Origin: Paenibacillus sp. FSL R5-0766
GTDB taxonomy: Bacteria; Bacillota; Bacilli; Paenibacillales; Paenibacillaceae
NCBI RefSeq assembly: GCF_037971845.1
Contig: NZ_CP150227.1
Span: forward strand, 6,386,001-6,450,000
Reading direction: 5' to 3'
Length of the DNA stretch: 64,000 bases
The first letter of the stretch is position 1; every line of letters starts with the position of its first letter. The notes beneath the pieces are model-generated. The model was given only the letters and a program-made list of their open reading frames with translations, had not been told where the DNA came from and did no database searches. A program made the translations under genes and the position numbers. Below, piece by piece: positions 1 through 9,095 of this stretch.

Positions 1-360
1 GATGATTGTACTGATCATGTTAGGCATGAAGAACAGCGTCCGAAAGAGCCCTTTGCTGCGCGTTCGTGACTCAATCAACACGGCCAGCAGCAAGGCAATT
101 CCATTTTGCAGAATCAGCATAAATATTACATATTTCATCGTGAACCACAGGGAGTTCAGAAAGTCAGGATCTTCTTTGAACAATTCCACAAAGTTGCCCA
201 GACCGATAAAGCTGTAATCCCGATTGAGTCCGTTCCAATCCGTCAGACTATAGAACATGCCACTAAACGTGGGATACAGCAGGAAAATCGCATAGATGAC
301 AAAGGCAGGCGCAGTGAACGCGAGCAGTGACAGATACTTCTTGAACACATTCGTAGCCAT
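1..360 (-). CDS. Sugar ABC transporter permease, MalF type (3' part cut by window edge)
   Basis: This is the N-terminal 120 codons of an inner-membrane permease for carbohydrate uptake; the rest lies left of position 1. The protein begins MATNVFKKYLSLLAFTAPAF and carries the usual first membrane helix, followed by a periplasm-side segment with GLGNFVEL, which resembles the YxGLxNF motif of MalF/UgpA-type permeases. A second hydrophobic helix and the start of the transmembrane permease domain (TLFFMPNMIS) follow. The start at 360 is preceded by a GGGGGAG ribosome-binding site on the minus strand. It lies 181 bp downstream of the binding-protein gene in the same direction, so the two should belong to one import operon with a second permease beyond the edge. 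Substrate cannot be told from this fragment. Confidence 0.88.
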   Translation of the reverse strand, partial: MATNVFKKYLSLLAFTAPAFVIYAIFLLYPTFSGMFYSLTDWNGLNRDYSFIGLGNFVELFKEDPDFLNSLWFTMKYVIFMLILQNGIALLLAVLIESRTRSKGLFRTLFFMPNMISTII

Positions 361-541
361 TGGTTCTCCCCCTTTTCACTCGAAGCGGATGATCGTAAAC
401 GAGGGAACAAAGAACGTTCTGCCTGCCATATCATCTGCTTGGAGACTGCGACGAAACAAAGTACCGCTAATTTGTTGACAAAACTCCCAAAACCGTTGAG
501 ATATTGCCAACAAAAGCAGGTACTAAATTTCTCACAACTCC

Positions 542-1822
542 CTACTTGTTGACTTTGTTGTAGGATTTCCACGCCTTGTCGAGCGCATCGATAACCTGCT
601 GTTGATTTAATTGCCCAGAGTAGTAACCTTGCAACGCTTTGCCTGACTCGTCTTTCACCGCTTGAGGGAGGGATGGGTCCTCATAAGCTTTACCTTCACT
701 CACATATTTCTGAGCATCGTCTACCCACGGGAAGCTCTTGAAGTCATGGATCTTGGCAATCGGATTAAATTTGAGTGCTTCGAAGAATGCACTTGAATCC
801 TTGTCATCGAGAATGTAGTTCACGAAATCGAGTGCCACTTCTTTGTTTTTGCTAGATGATGATACTGCAAGTGAAGTGGAGGTGCTCAGATTGATTTTGG
901 TATCATCCGGATTGTCATTGATCGGCATGGGTGCTACACCAAAGTTCAAGTCCGGGTTGGACTTCAGAATGGTTTCGGCAAACCATGGTCCCTGAATCCA
1001 CATCGCGGCGCTTCCTGAAGCGAAGGCTGCTGAACCATCATCTCCGCCCACTTCCAGCGCTTTGTCCGTTCCATTGGCATTGACGAGATCGAAGATATCA
1101 AACAACGCTTTCATATCGGAGAAGGAGCCCTGATCCTGATTCATCTTCTCCACGAAGTCTTTGTGCTCAGACTGAGTTAATGCACCCACGGTAAGTGGCA
1201 GGAATAATTGCGGAATCCAGGCTTCTTTGTAGGACAGTTCAAACGGTGTAATGTTGGCTGCTTTGAGTTTCTCCACGACCGCTTTCATTTCCGTTAACGT
1301 CGTTGGCACTTCCAGCCCTTGCTCTTCAAAAATATCTTTATTGTACAGATAGCCCCATGATACTGTTTCCAATGGAACAGCTACGATTTTGCCCTCCGCA
1401 TCCGTTATGGAAGGTTTAACCGAATCCAGCAGCTTATCGACAAAAGGTTGGCCCGACAGGTCTTCCAGATAACCAGCTTTGCTGAATGGTGGAATCTCAT
1501 TGACTGCATGCAAGGCGAACACATCCGGTGCATCATTAGAGGCGAGTCGTGTCTTCAGTATCTGAGGGGCATTGTCCGCAGGCGGCATCTCCAGTTGCAC
1601 GTTCACTTCAATGTTTTTCTCTGCTTTCTCCTTGGCTTTGAACTGTTCTATATATTTATCGTAGTGTTCTTTCAGCCGAGGTTGTGCAACGAATACTTTG
1701 AGTGATACCGTGCTGCCTGACGCCGATTCCTCCTGCCCATTTTCCGTTCCTGCATTGGAACCGCAACCTGCGAGCAGAACACTGACCAGTACCGCACTTG
1801 CTACGCTTTTCCATACTTTCAT
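542..1822 (-). CDS. Sugar ABC transporter substrate-binding lipoprotein
   Basis: A 426-aa family 1 extracellular solute-binding protein that should capture a sugar or oligosaccharide outside the cell and deliver it to the permease encoded next (1-360). The N-terminus is a lipoprotein signal peptide with the lipobox LLAGCG, so Cys20 would be lipidated. The mature part shows typical family motifs such as WGYLYNKDIFEEQGLEVP and the late SAAMWIQGPWFAE segment. The start at 1822 has GGGAGG seven bases upstream. The YesM/YesN-type kinase and regulator genes lie just upstream in the same direction, the standard Paenibacillus arrangement in which the two-component system senses the sugar and controls the transporter. 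The specific sugar is unknown; a GH42 beta-galactosidase further upstream hints at a galactoside. Confidence 0.93.
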   Translation of the reverse strand: MKVWKSVASAVLVSVLLAGCGSNAGTENGQEESASGSTVSLKVFVAQPRLKEHYDKYIEQFKAKEKAEKNIEVNVQLEMPPADNAPQILKTRLASNDAPDVFALHAVNEIPPFSKAGYLEDLSGQPFVDKLLDSVKPSITDAEGKIVAVPLETVSWGYLYNKDIFEEQGLEVPTTLTEMKAVVEKLKAANITPFELSYKEAWIPQLFLPLTVGALTQSEHKDFVEKMNQDQGSFSDMKALFDIFDLVNANGTDKALEVGGDDGSAAFASGSAAMWIQGPWFAETILKSNPDLNFGVAPMPINDNPDDTKINLSTSTSLAVSSSSKNKEVALDFVNYILDDKDSSAFFEALKFNPIAKIHDFKSFPWVDDAQKYVSEGKAYEDPSLPQAVKDESGKALQGYYSGQLNQQQVIDALDKAWKSYNKVNK

Positions 1823-1884
1823 CTCTTATGACCTCCCGGTGTGTAACTGGTTTGTCTTTCATAGGCTCATTATATATCAGAAAA

Positions 1885-1898
1885 TGAAAGCGCTTCAT
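1885..1898. promoter_or_regulatory. cre-like site (possible CcpA operator)
   Basis: The 14-mer TGAAAGCGCTTCAT is close to the Firmicute catabolite-responsive element consensus (TGWAARCGYTWNCW), with one mismatch near the end. It lies about 60 bp upstream of the binding-protein start, in the gap between the response regulator and the transporter genes, where CcpA repression by preferred sugars would be expected. This is a sequence match only. Confidence 0.5.
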
Positions 1899-1969
1899 TG
1901 GACAAAATTAGACTTGTGTATTGGATTATTTTAAACCTTAATCCTGCCGCAAATGCTCTATCAAACGAC

Positions 1970-3079
1970 TCATTCCGTGCTACTGGCTGAATTGCCTGAC
2001 ATACGAGCCTGTCCCTTCCGCATCTCCCCTGGAGATATTCCGAAATGCTTCTTAAACACTCGATAGAAGTAGGACACATCCTCATAACCCGCCATCTCGG
2101 CAATATGCTTGAACGGAATCTGTTCGTCCATCACCCATTCCTTCGCTCGCGTCATACGTAATTGGACAACATAGTCGGTCACGTTCACCTCATACTCTTT
2201 CTTGAATACCTTGCTGAGATATTCCTTACTAACAAAAAAGATCTGGGCGAGCTGCTCCAGCGTAATCATCTCCATACAGTGTTGCTGAATGTATTGCTTC
2301 ACTTCGTCGAGGTTCAGCTTGTTCTTAAATTTGCGCTGCGCAATCAGCTGCTCCAAAGCCTGATAGTATGGAGTCGAAATCCATGTGATCGTGGATTCGA
2401 TGGAAGCCAGTGCAGCCGCAGGAGGTAGCGCCGTTGCTTCGGGCCGCTCGTACAGGCCATTGGAGACGCACAACTCATCCAACAAAGCCTGTAGTTCATG
2501 AGCCACCCTTCCAAGCTGCCGAGGTCTGTTAATCTCGCATCGTTCCAGCTTCTGCTGCAATTGTTGGAACCACTCACGCAGACTCTGAACGTTCAGGTCA
2601 TTAAACCGCAAGCGAGCCTGCTGCTGAAACAGGGAGAACTCACCTGCGAACGTAGAAGGATACGATTCCCATGATTCAGGCGCTGATTCAACCTTTTCCA
2701 ACTCTTTTGCACATTTAGCAAGTACACCATTCAGTTCATCCGGATTCACCGGTTTGAGCAGATAATCTGCAGCCCGATGGCGGATTGCATGTTTTGCATA
2801 ATTGAAGTCGTCATATCCGCTCACCACGATCACCTTGATCTGTGGGTACTGTCCGCTCAGCGTCTGTAGCAGCTCCACACCGTCTGTACCGGGCATGCGC
2901 ATATCCGTAATGATAATGTGAGGCTGATGCTGCTTGACCAGTTGTATGGCCTGCTCACCATCCTCTGCCTCACCTGAAACGGTCATGCCAAGTTCATTCC
3001 AATCTCCGAGGTTGCGTAAAATATCCCGGTTCCACGGTTCATCGTCCACCAGCAGCACTCTGTACATTTCCTTGTTCAC
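1970..3079 (-). CDS. Response regulator, YesN type (receiver plus AraC HTH)
   Basis: A 369-aa cytoplasmic response regulator. Residues 5-120 form a CheY-like receiver with the acidic pair VDDE near the start and the phosphoacceptor Asp59 in IITDMRMPG. A linker follows, then an AraC-type double helix-turn-helix at about 255-355 ending in the family signature (MAGYEDVSYFYRVFKKHFG). It should be phosphorylated by the kinase encoded immediately upstream, with which it overlaps by four bases (GTGA), and then activate the sugar transporter genes downstream. The GTG start at 3079 is preferred over ATG 12 bases later because AGGAGG sits nine bases upstream of it. Confidence 0.94.
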   Translation of the reverse strand: MNKEMYRVLLVDDEPWNRDILRNLGDWNELGMTVSGEAEDGEQAIQLVKQHQPHIIITDMRMPGTDGVELLQTLSGQYPQIKVIVVSGYDDFNYAKHAIRHRAADYLLKPVNPDELNGVLAKCAKELEKVESAPESWESYPSTFAGEFSLFQQQARLRFNDLNVQSLREWFQQLQQKLERCEINRPRQLGRVAHELQALLDELCVSNGLYERPEATALPPAAALASIESTITWISTPYYQALEQLIAQRKFKNKLNLDEVKQYIQQHCMEMITLEQLAQIFFVSKEYLSKVFKKEYEVNVTDYVVQLRMTRAKEWVMDEQIPFKHIAEMAGYEDVSYFYRVFKKHFGISPGEMRKGQARMSGNSASSTE

Positions 3080-4866
3080 AAGGCTTCGCCTCCTCTATTG
3101 CAGGGAATTCGTACCGTAACGCTTGTCCCCTGTCCGTATTCACTTTCCATGCTCATCCCATATTCAGGTCCAAAATGCATTACCATTCGTGAGGCCGCAT
3201 TGACCAGTCCAATACTTGTGCCTGAACTCCACACCCGATCTGCCTGCCGGGTAAGCCGCTCCAGTCTGGACTGCATCTCCGTTAGTTTCTCAGTATCCAT
3301 ACCCACGCCGTTATCACAAATTCGAATGGTTACATCTGTAGGTTCACAGACGACCTCAATGCCCAGCTTCCATTCGCCCTGTTTCTTCTCCAGACCATGC
3401 AAAAATGCATTCTCCACAATCGGTTGCAAAGACAACTTGGGAATATAACACGCCCGAAGTTCTCCTGTAATCTCCAGTGTATATTCAAGCCTGCCGGCAA
3501 AACGTTGCTTCTGAATCAGCATATAATGCTCCAACTGATCGAGTTCAGACTGTAGAGGCACAAGTCCATCCGGCGCTCGCACAATATAACGAAACATCTC
3601 GCTCAAGGCTCGAATGACTTTGTAACTGTCTGCCGGTTTTTGCGAGTAGACCATGCCGCCAATCATCTGCAACGTGTTTTGCAGGAAATGCGGATGGATC
3701 TGGGATTGCAGTGCTTTGAGCTCAGCCGTCTGCTTCTCCAGATTCATCAGGTAGTTGTCGCGAATATGTTCCCGAATACGATTAGCCATACCGTGCAGAT
3801 TTTTCTCCAGCAGACCAATCTCATCCACCCGGCCGCTTCGTACCACTTCCCTGTCCTTGATCAGCTGGATACCCTTCATGGAATTCGCCAGTCTGACAAT
3901 GGGTTTCGATGTACGCCAGGCTACGAGCGCAGCTAGTCCCACAGAAATAACGGTTGCCAGGCCACCCACAACCAATCCGTATTTCATCGTTTCCAAGGCA
4001 CTTTCATTAATGACATGGGCAGGTACAATCTTGATCACACGCAGTCCTGACGGCTCAATGGAATGAAAGAATACGTATTCCTTGGCTGTACGGATAAACC
4101 CCGAACTTTCTTTTGTACCGGCCAATTTCTCTAGTGCTTCCGCAGACGGCTGAATCTCTTGGTTTGGTTGATAGACCGGACTACCCGCGCTATCGGCAAT
4201 GTATACTGCATAGTCTCCCCGGCTATCCAGCAGCTCCAGGGTCTGGTTGAACTCAGCCCACTTGATCTCCAGACTGATGGCGCCGATCTGTGCCTGATCC
4301 TCGAAGCGGTTCATGCTGCGGGTCATGTGAAACTTTTGTGGATCGTCCGGATCATTAATAATTGTAAAATCTTTATGTTGTGCAAAAAGCTCATGATACC
4401 CTTCCGGTATTTCCGATACCGCCTTGATGCGAGAATCCATGGAGTTGAAGGTGAACAGGGTGTCCAATTCTTTCAGATAGAGTTCAACGCCAAATACATA
4501 ATTGCCAGCAGAATAGTATACACTGTTCAGCATATTAAACATGGCCTTCTGTTCGTCGAATCGGCTGGCTGCCGGTGCTTCCTGGTTCAACGCCAGATAT
4601 TGATGCAATTCGTCACTGATCTGAATCGAATAGATAATATTGTTCATGCGAGCGAACTGTTCACCCAGATAGATGGAGGCCCAATTCATATTGGCTTGGT
4701 TGGTCTCCATAATCTCCTCTTCCATGGAAGAGCGGGTATTCTCGGCTGCCATGGCGGTCATGGCAATGACGGGCACAACGGCCAGCAGCGTCATGGTAAG
4801 AATCAATTTATTGCGAATGCTGCGTTTGAAAGGATCTATCAGCTTCCGATAACATTCGGTAAACAC
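3076..4866 (-). CDS. Sensor histidine kinase, YesM type
   Basis: A 596-aa membrane histidine kinase of the HPK7/LytS-like YesM family. A transmembrane helix at about 19-41 is followed by a large extracellular sensor region (about 42-280), a second helix (about 285-310) and a HAMP-like linker. The dimerisation/phosphoacceptor segment has His in QIHPHFLQNTLQ near residue 392, and the HATPase domain shows the N-box LQPIVENAFLHGL and G-box DNGVGMD. It begins at a GTG with AGGAG ten bases upstream and overlaps the response-regulator gene by four bases, so the two are translationally coupled. It probably detects an extracellular sugar, alone or with the nearby binding protein. The ligand is unknown. 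Confidence 0.94.
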   Translation of the reverse strand: MFTECYRKLIDPFKRSIRNKLILTMTLLAVVPVIAMTAMAAENTRSSMEEEIMETNQANMNWASIYLGEQFARMNNIIYSIQISDELHQYLALNQEAPAASRFDEQKAMFNMLNSVYYSAGNYVFGVELYLKELDTLFTFNSMDSRIKAVSEIPEGYHELFAQHKDFTIINDPDDPQKFHMTRSMNRFEDQAQIGAISLEIKWAEFNQTLELLDSRGDYAVYIADSAGSPVYQPNQEIQPSAEALEKLAGTKESSGFIRTAKEYVFFHSIEPSGLRVIKIVPAHVINESALETMKYGLVVGGLATVISVGLAALVAWRTSKPIVRLANSMKGIQLIKDREVVRSGRVDEIGLLEKNLHGMANRIREHIRDNYLMNLEKQTAELKALQSQIHPHFLQNTLQMIGGMVYSQKPADSYKVIRALSEMFRYIVRAPDGLVPLQSELDQLEHYMLIQKQRFAGRLEYTLEITGELRACYIPKLSLQPIVENAFLHGLEKKQGEWKLGIEVVCEPTDVTIRICDNGVGMDTEKLTEMQSRLERLTRQADRVWSSGTSIGLVNAASRMVMHFGPEYGMSMESEYGQGTSVTVRIPCNRGGEAL

Positions 4867-4893
4867 AGTGCATCCACTCCTGAGCTAAAATAG

Positions 4894-4926
4894 ACAAACG
4901 CCCCAGCATGGAAGCTGAGGGCGCTT
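4894..4926 (-). terminator. Rho-independent terminator candidate downstream of the GH42 gene
   Basis: CGCCCCAGC and GCTGAGGGCG pair around a short loop, and on the minus strand the hairpin is followed by a T-rich stretch. It sits between the GH42 stop and the kinase start, so it would end GH42 transcription before the two-component genes. Confidence 0.55.
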
Positions 4927-4954
4927 TGGTCTTTATATTCGTTTGGAAATGTTA

Positions 4955-5131
4955 CAACTAATGCTATTTACACGGACACTTCGATGACAGAACAACCTTC
5001 GATCGCTGTTATCCCCAGATTTTTTCTGATTCCCTTTTTGAAAAGGGAAAATCCGGGGATAAAGGCGCACGCTTCGCTTCGTTAGGTTATTTCTGTCATC
5101 TCCGTTTTTGTGTAAATTTATAGTTCAACAT
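4955..5131. repeat. MITE-like palindromic repeat, family A, copy 1 (short form)
   Basis: This copy shows the family layout: TTACAC, GATGACAGAA, GATCGCTGTTATCCCC, a central stem with arms ending in TTCCCTTTTTGAAAAGGGAA, CCGGGGATAAAGGCG, TTCTGTC and GTGTAA. The two halves are reverse complements, so the element can fold into one long hairpin. The outer inverted repeats seen in copies 3 and 4 are decayed here (only GTTCAA remains on the right). Ends are approximate. Confidence 0.8.
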
Positions 5132-5146
5132 CCATTGCCTACTCTA

Positions 5147-7150
5147 TTATTGTTCGACAATCCGTATGCCCCATGGTTCCAGTTCGATCTTCTCTCCCGC
5201 AGCAATCGGGGTTCCTGCCAGAAGTTCAGTTCCTTTTCCATAAGCATTTACGAAGGATGTTGCCTCATCTGCATAATTGAAATAATAGCGAATCGTGTTC
5301 CCTTGATCGTTCACACCTGTCTTTACAATGATAGGGAAAGCCAGCTCCTGATCGGCTCCCCATACACCCGCTTCCTTCATGACACGTTCCAACACCTTAC
5401 GGATCACCGCTGAACTGGTGTAACAGCCGACATAGGTGGCTTTGCCTTTTCCATAGGTATTCTGGGTAATTGCCGCATATTCACCCCAATGTGGATGATC
5501 ATACCAAGCGAGTACTTCAGCCGTTGTCGGCGTAATTAACTCCATCCAGGTGTAGATCTGGTTCTGTTCTTCACCAACCTTGAATGGATCATCGCGCAGT
5601 GACACATGTTTCGGCTCTACAAAAAGGTTATAGCTGATCCCGCATGCTTCACTAATTAGGCCGGGCTGGCGAGAAGAGCGTACCTTGATATGCTCATTTG
5701 CAAATCCACTTTTGAACGAGTAGACGATATATCCACCATCCTGTACGAATTGATTTAATTTTTCCAACAATGCATCCGAAGCAGCATACAGAGCAGGTAC
5801 AACGAGCACGTCATATTCCGCATAACTCTCAACCGATGGGTCGATGAGGTCACAGCCAATGTTCATTTTATACAATTCATCGTACATCCAGCGCACCACG
5901 TCATTGTAGTTCTTGTCACTGGTGAAGTTAAACCCAAACCACTTGATGGATGTCAGTGCCTCATTGCTAAACAGCACGGCTACCCGATTCTTTTTCTTCA
6001 GATTCACAAGCTTTGGACTGAGACGGGCAAAATCCCTGCCAATGGTCTTCGCTTCGTTGTACACCGGATTCGGTTCAAAGTCATGACTGAGCAATCCTTT
6101 CCAGTACGTCTCAAACGAATTGTGCAACGAGTGCCAGTGCCAGTAAGCGACCATGTTCGCTCCTGATGCCAGATGACTGAATGCCTGCAAACGCAGCTGT
6201 CCCGGATAGGGAACCCAATGCCAGAAAGCCTGCGCTTCGGTCTCCAGTACCAGATAATTCGATTGTTTGGTCGAACGCGCCACATCCCCGCCGAATGAAA
6301 TTTCAATACCGGTCAGATCATTCTGGGAAGGATGGTAGATGTCCACACTGGTGATGTCAAAAGGTTTCGATGCGGCAAAATGATCCACATCTCCTTGAAT
6401 GCCGTAGGAATATCCACGCCAATCGAAGTCAAAATTCTGGGTAACAAACTGTCCTTCCTGTTTGTATTCATTCACGATCCCCACCTGCCAAGCCAAAAAG
6501 TTGGTTACCAGCAGACGCTGGAACTTGGCAAATTCAGCACCCAGACTGCCGTTGATCGTTCCTACAACAGACGGGAAGTCCTCCCAGCTATTGATCCGAT
6601 TGCTCCAGTAATCGAGGCCAAATTCCTTGTTGAGCTCATCCAGGGAGCTGAACTTGTTCCGCATGTATTTGACGAATTGCAGTTGTACATTATCTCCGGC
6701 CGTATTGTAATGCTTCGTCTCGTTATCTGTCTGATAACCGATGACCGCTGGATGTGTGCTTACCCGAGAGATTAGCTTCCGGATGATCCGCTCGGCATAG
6801 AATAGATAGGTTGGGTGTGTAATATCCATGATCTGCCTTGCGCCGTATTTACCAGGTCCCTGTGAGGTGGTAGCCAGCACGTCCGGATGTTCCTTTACCA
6901 TCCACGTTGGAACAGCATACGTTGGTGTCCCGACGATAACCTGAATTCCCGCTTCATGCATGGCATCCAGCACACGATCTACAGAAGAAAAGTCAAATAC
7001 ACCATTCTGCGGTTCATGAGTACTCCAGGTTGATTCTGCAATACGGACCACGTTGATCCCTGCATCCTTCATCATCTGAATGTCCTTGTCCAATCTTTCG
7101 TAAGGCATATATTCATCATAGTAAGCTACACCATATAATAATTTGTCCAT
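5147..7150 (-). CDS. Beta-galactosidase, glycoside hydrolase family 42
   Basis: A 667-aa cytoplasmic GH42 enzyme expected to release terminal beta-D-galactose from short galactosides by a retaining mechanism. The N-terminal half is a TIM barrel (YGVAYYDEYMPYERLDKDI). The acid/base Glu is in YQTDNETK (Asn143-Glu144), and the nucleophile is most likely Glu303 in VLETEAQAF. A trimerisation/glutaminase-like domain follows (about 390-590), then a small beta domain. Length is normal for the family. It has no signal peptide, so its substrate must be imported, plausibly by the adjacent ABC transporter. The start has AAGGAG eight bases upstream. A divergent AraC regulator at 7396 probably controls it. 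Confidence 0.93.
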   Translation of the reverse strand: MDKLLYGVAYYDEYMPYERLDKDIQMMKDAGINVVRIAESTWSTHEPQNGVFDFSSVDRVLDAMHEAGIQVIVGTPTYAVPTWMVKEHPDVLATTSQGPGKYGARQIMDITHPTYLFYAERIIRKLISRVSTHPAVIGYQTDNETKHYNTAGDNVQLQFVKYMRNKFSSLDELNKEFGLDYWSNRINSWEDFPSVVGTINGSLGAEFAKFQRLLVTNFLAWQVGIVNEYKQEGQFVTQNFDFDWRGYSYGIQGDVDHFAASKPFDITSVDIYHPSQNDLTGIEISFGGDVARSTKQSNYLVLETEAQAFWHWVPYPGQLRLQAFSHLASGANMVAYWHWHSLHNSFETYWKGLLSHDFEPNPVYNEAKTIGRDFARLSPKLVNLKKKNRVAVLFSNEALTSIKWFGFNFTSDKNYNDVVRWMYDELYKMNIGCDLIDPSVESYAEYDVLVVPALYAASDALLEKLNQFVQDGGYIVYSFKSGFANEHIKVRSSRQPGLISEACGISYNLFVEPKHVSLRDDPFKVGEEQNQIYTWMELITPTTAEVLAWYDHPHWGEYAAITQNTYGKGKATYVGCYTSSAVIRKVLERVMKEAGVWGADQELAFPIIVKTGVNDQGNTIRYYFNYADEATSFVNAYGKGTELLAGTPIAAGEKIELEPWGIRIVEQ

Positions 7151-7395
7151 GATTTAATCTCCTTTTTAAGTGGAAAATATAATGTTCTTGACGTGTGCAA
7201 GAGTTGACATATTCCAATCTATAATGGTAGCGTTTACATTATTATCGTTTGAAGAACTTCTATTGTTCATCAACCACTTCAAACGCTGATGTGTTCCATG
7301 GATTATCCATACTTGCGTTAAACTGATTATAATGAAGTATACTACGGGTGCCGATTGTATAAGGCAAGTTATTTTTACCCTTTTCCGAGGTGAAT

Positions 7396-8370
7396 ATGAT
7401 GGATATCCGATCACAGCTCCGAGAAATGCCTCACCATACGCTGGCCCACTGGCTGCCTATTATCGACTGTAACATCAAATTCTATGGTGCGCACAGCCAA
7501 CAAGTACCCTATGGATGGGCGATGCCGGAAGAATCACATCCGGGCTTTGAGATTATGTTGATCATCGAAGGTACGCAGGAGAGTGTGATTCATGGTTATA
7601 CCTATACCGTGGAGGAAGGTTCCATTCTTCTCATTCCTCCCGGGTTCAAACATACAAATCAATGTGTATCCACGGAAGGCATGACTTATTTTAGCGCTCA
7701 CTTTAATGTGGATGATCCGGTCTTCACCCTGAAGCTGATGTCACAGCACAGCCGAATCTACGCAGCAGGTACGGCAGATAATAGGAAGATGCGCGTTGTG
7801 CTGGAGAGCTGGATGGGCATGATTAACATATCTGAGGCCTACACGTCCACTGACAAAATGATCATGCAGGCCCGCATGTTTGAACTGTTCGCCCTGTTGT
7901 CCCAAGCCGCTGACAATGAACCGGAATCCACAACTTCCGTTGCTGCTTCACATGCACCAGCTCCAACAGCCATGCATTATGCGGGAGCTATAGCGGAGGC
8001 AATCAAGCAAGCATTCCATGCCCAGCTTCGAACCAAGGAAAGCAGTGTATCCACGGTCAAAGTAGAGCAGATTATATCCTCGTTTGGCATCAGCCCGGGA
8101 TATGGTCTACAGGTCTTTCGCAAAGTGTACGGGCGATCACCCAGGGCTTACCTTTCCAGCTTGAAGTTGCAGGAGGCCAAAGTGCTGATCGAACAGCCTG
8201 AGCTGTCGCTCGGGGAAATTGCGTGGAAGCTCGGCTACACCCATCTGTCCCATTTCAGCAGACAATTCAAACGTTGGACAGGCCAGAGCCCGCTTCAATA
8301 CCGCAACCATCATGCAGATGAATCAGCTGATCCTGTATCCTATAGATCTGATTCAAGTCCGGAATCTTGA
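7396..8370 (+). CDS. AraC-family transcriptional regulator (cupin sensor plus HTH)
   Basis: A 324-aa one-component regulator. The N-terminal half is a cupin-like ligand-binding domain (about 30-150; the stretch with HPGFEIMLIIEG, then EGSILLIPPGFKH). The C-terminal about 100 residues form the AraC double helix-turn-helix with the signature IAWKLGYTHLSHFSRQFKRW. Transcribed divergently from the GH42 gene with a 245-bp shared control region, it probably activates that gene in response to a sugar. A GTG at 7390 overlaps the GAGGTG ribosome-binding site, so ATG 7396 or 7399 is the better start. Its last 31 bases overlap the convergent mobA gene. Confidence 0.92.
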   Translation: MMDIRSQLREMPHHTLAHWLPIIDCNIKFYGAHSQQVPYGWAMPEESHPGFEIMLIIEGTQESVIHGYTYTVEEGSILLIPPGFKHTNQCVSTEGMTYFSAHFNVDDPVFTLKLMSQHSRIYAAGTADNRKMRVVLESWMGMINISEAYTSTDKMIMQARMFELFALLSQAADNEPESTTSVAASHAPAPTAMHYAGAIAEAIKQAFHAQLRTKESSVSTVKVEQIISSFGISPGYGLQVFRKVYGRSPRAYLSSLKLQEAKVLIEQPELSLGEIAWKLGYTHLSHFSRQFKRWTGQSPLQYRNHHADESADPVSYRSDSSPES

Positions 8371-8969
8371 TTGTGTATACGCTCATATTCTTCCGGCGTG
8401 TTCATATTACTCATTTGCATCGCTACTTGATGAACGCCAGCTCTCTCAAGCTCTTCCGCATCGACATAACAGCAACCGATCTCTTCAAGCCATCGCATGA
8501 CTCGAAGATGATCCTGCATCAGGCGCTGCTCCAGATCAGGGAGCACTCGTATGTGGTAAGCCCCTGCAAGAGGGTGGACATGTCCATCCACGCGTGGAAC
8601 GATAGCAGAATAAGAGTTATGCGACTCGACCAGTTTTTTTATTCCATCAAAGAAAGACGTTTGCAGGAGCGGCATATCGCAGGCACATACCAGATTCCAG
8701 TCTGTATCGGAAGCTTCCAGCGCCGCGTGGAGACCGGCGAGTGGCCCCTTCCCCGGATAGTGATCCTGAACGCAGTCGTAGCCCATCGCACTGTAGGTTG
8801 TCACATTGGGTCCGGCAGCCACGATGATACGGGATACTGCGGGTCTCATGGCCTTTGTGACATGTTGAAGTACAAGGGAACCATTCAGTTCCAGCATGGC
8901 CTTGTTGGTCCCCATGCGGCTGGATAAACCTCCTGCCAATATGATGCCTGTCCATTCACGCGTATTCAT
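8340..8969 (-). CDS. mobA: Molybdenum cofactor guanylyltransferase MobA
   Basis: A 209-aa nucleotidyltransferase that attaches GMP to molybdopterin to make the bis-MGD form of the molybdenum cofactor. The N-terminal nucleotide-binding motif is intact (IILAGGLSSRMGTNKAML, residues 9-26), followed by a Rossmann-like fold with ACDMPLL, the metal-binding Asp segment typical of the family. Start is supported by GGGAGG seven bases upstream. No other cofactor-synthesis genes are adjacent, but a molybdopterin oxidoreductase that would need this cofactor is encoded at 37131-39194. The 3' end overlaps the convergent AraC gene by 31 bp. Confidence 0.94.
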   Translation of the reverse strand: MNTREWTGIILAGGLSSRMGTNKAMLELNGSLVLQHVTKAMRPAVSRIIVAAGPNVTTYSAMGYDCVQDHYPGKGPLAGLHAALEASDTDWNLVCACDMPLLQTSFFDGIKKLVESHNSYSAIVPRVDGHVHPLAGAYHIRVLPDLEQRLMQDHLRVMRWLEEIGCCYVDAEELERAGVHQVAMQMSNMNTPEEYERIHNQDSGLESDL

Positions 8970-9095
8970 GTTGTTATCCTCCCTCAGATCACAATATGTG
9001 TTTGACTACATCAATTTCAAAACGTTCGCTATGCATTGAATCCCCTTTCAACAAATGATACATTGAACAATATGCATTTGAAAGGAATGGCTTAA

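Noticed and set aside
4159..4893. 244-aa open frame antisense to the YesM-type kinase gene
   Set aside because: Fully overlaps a strong gene and has no start signal.
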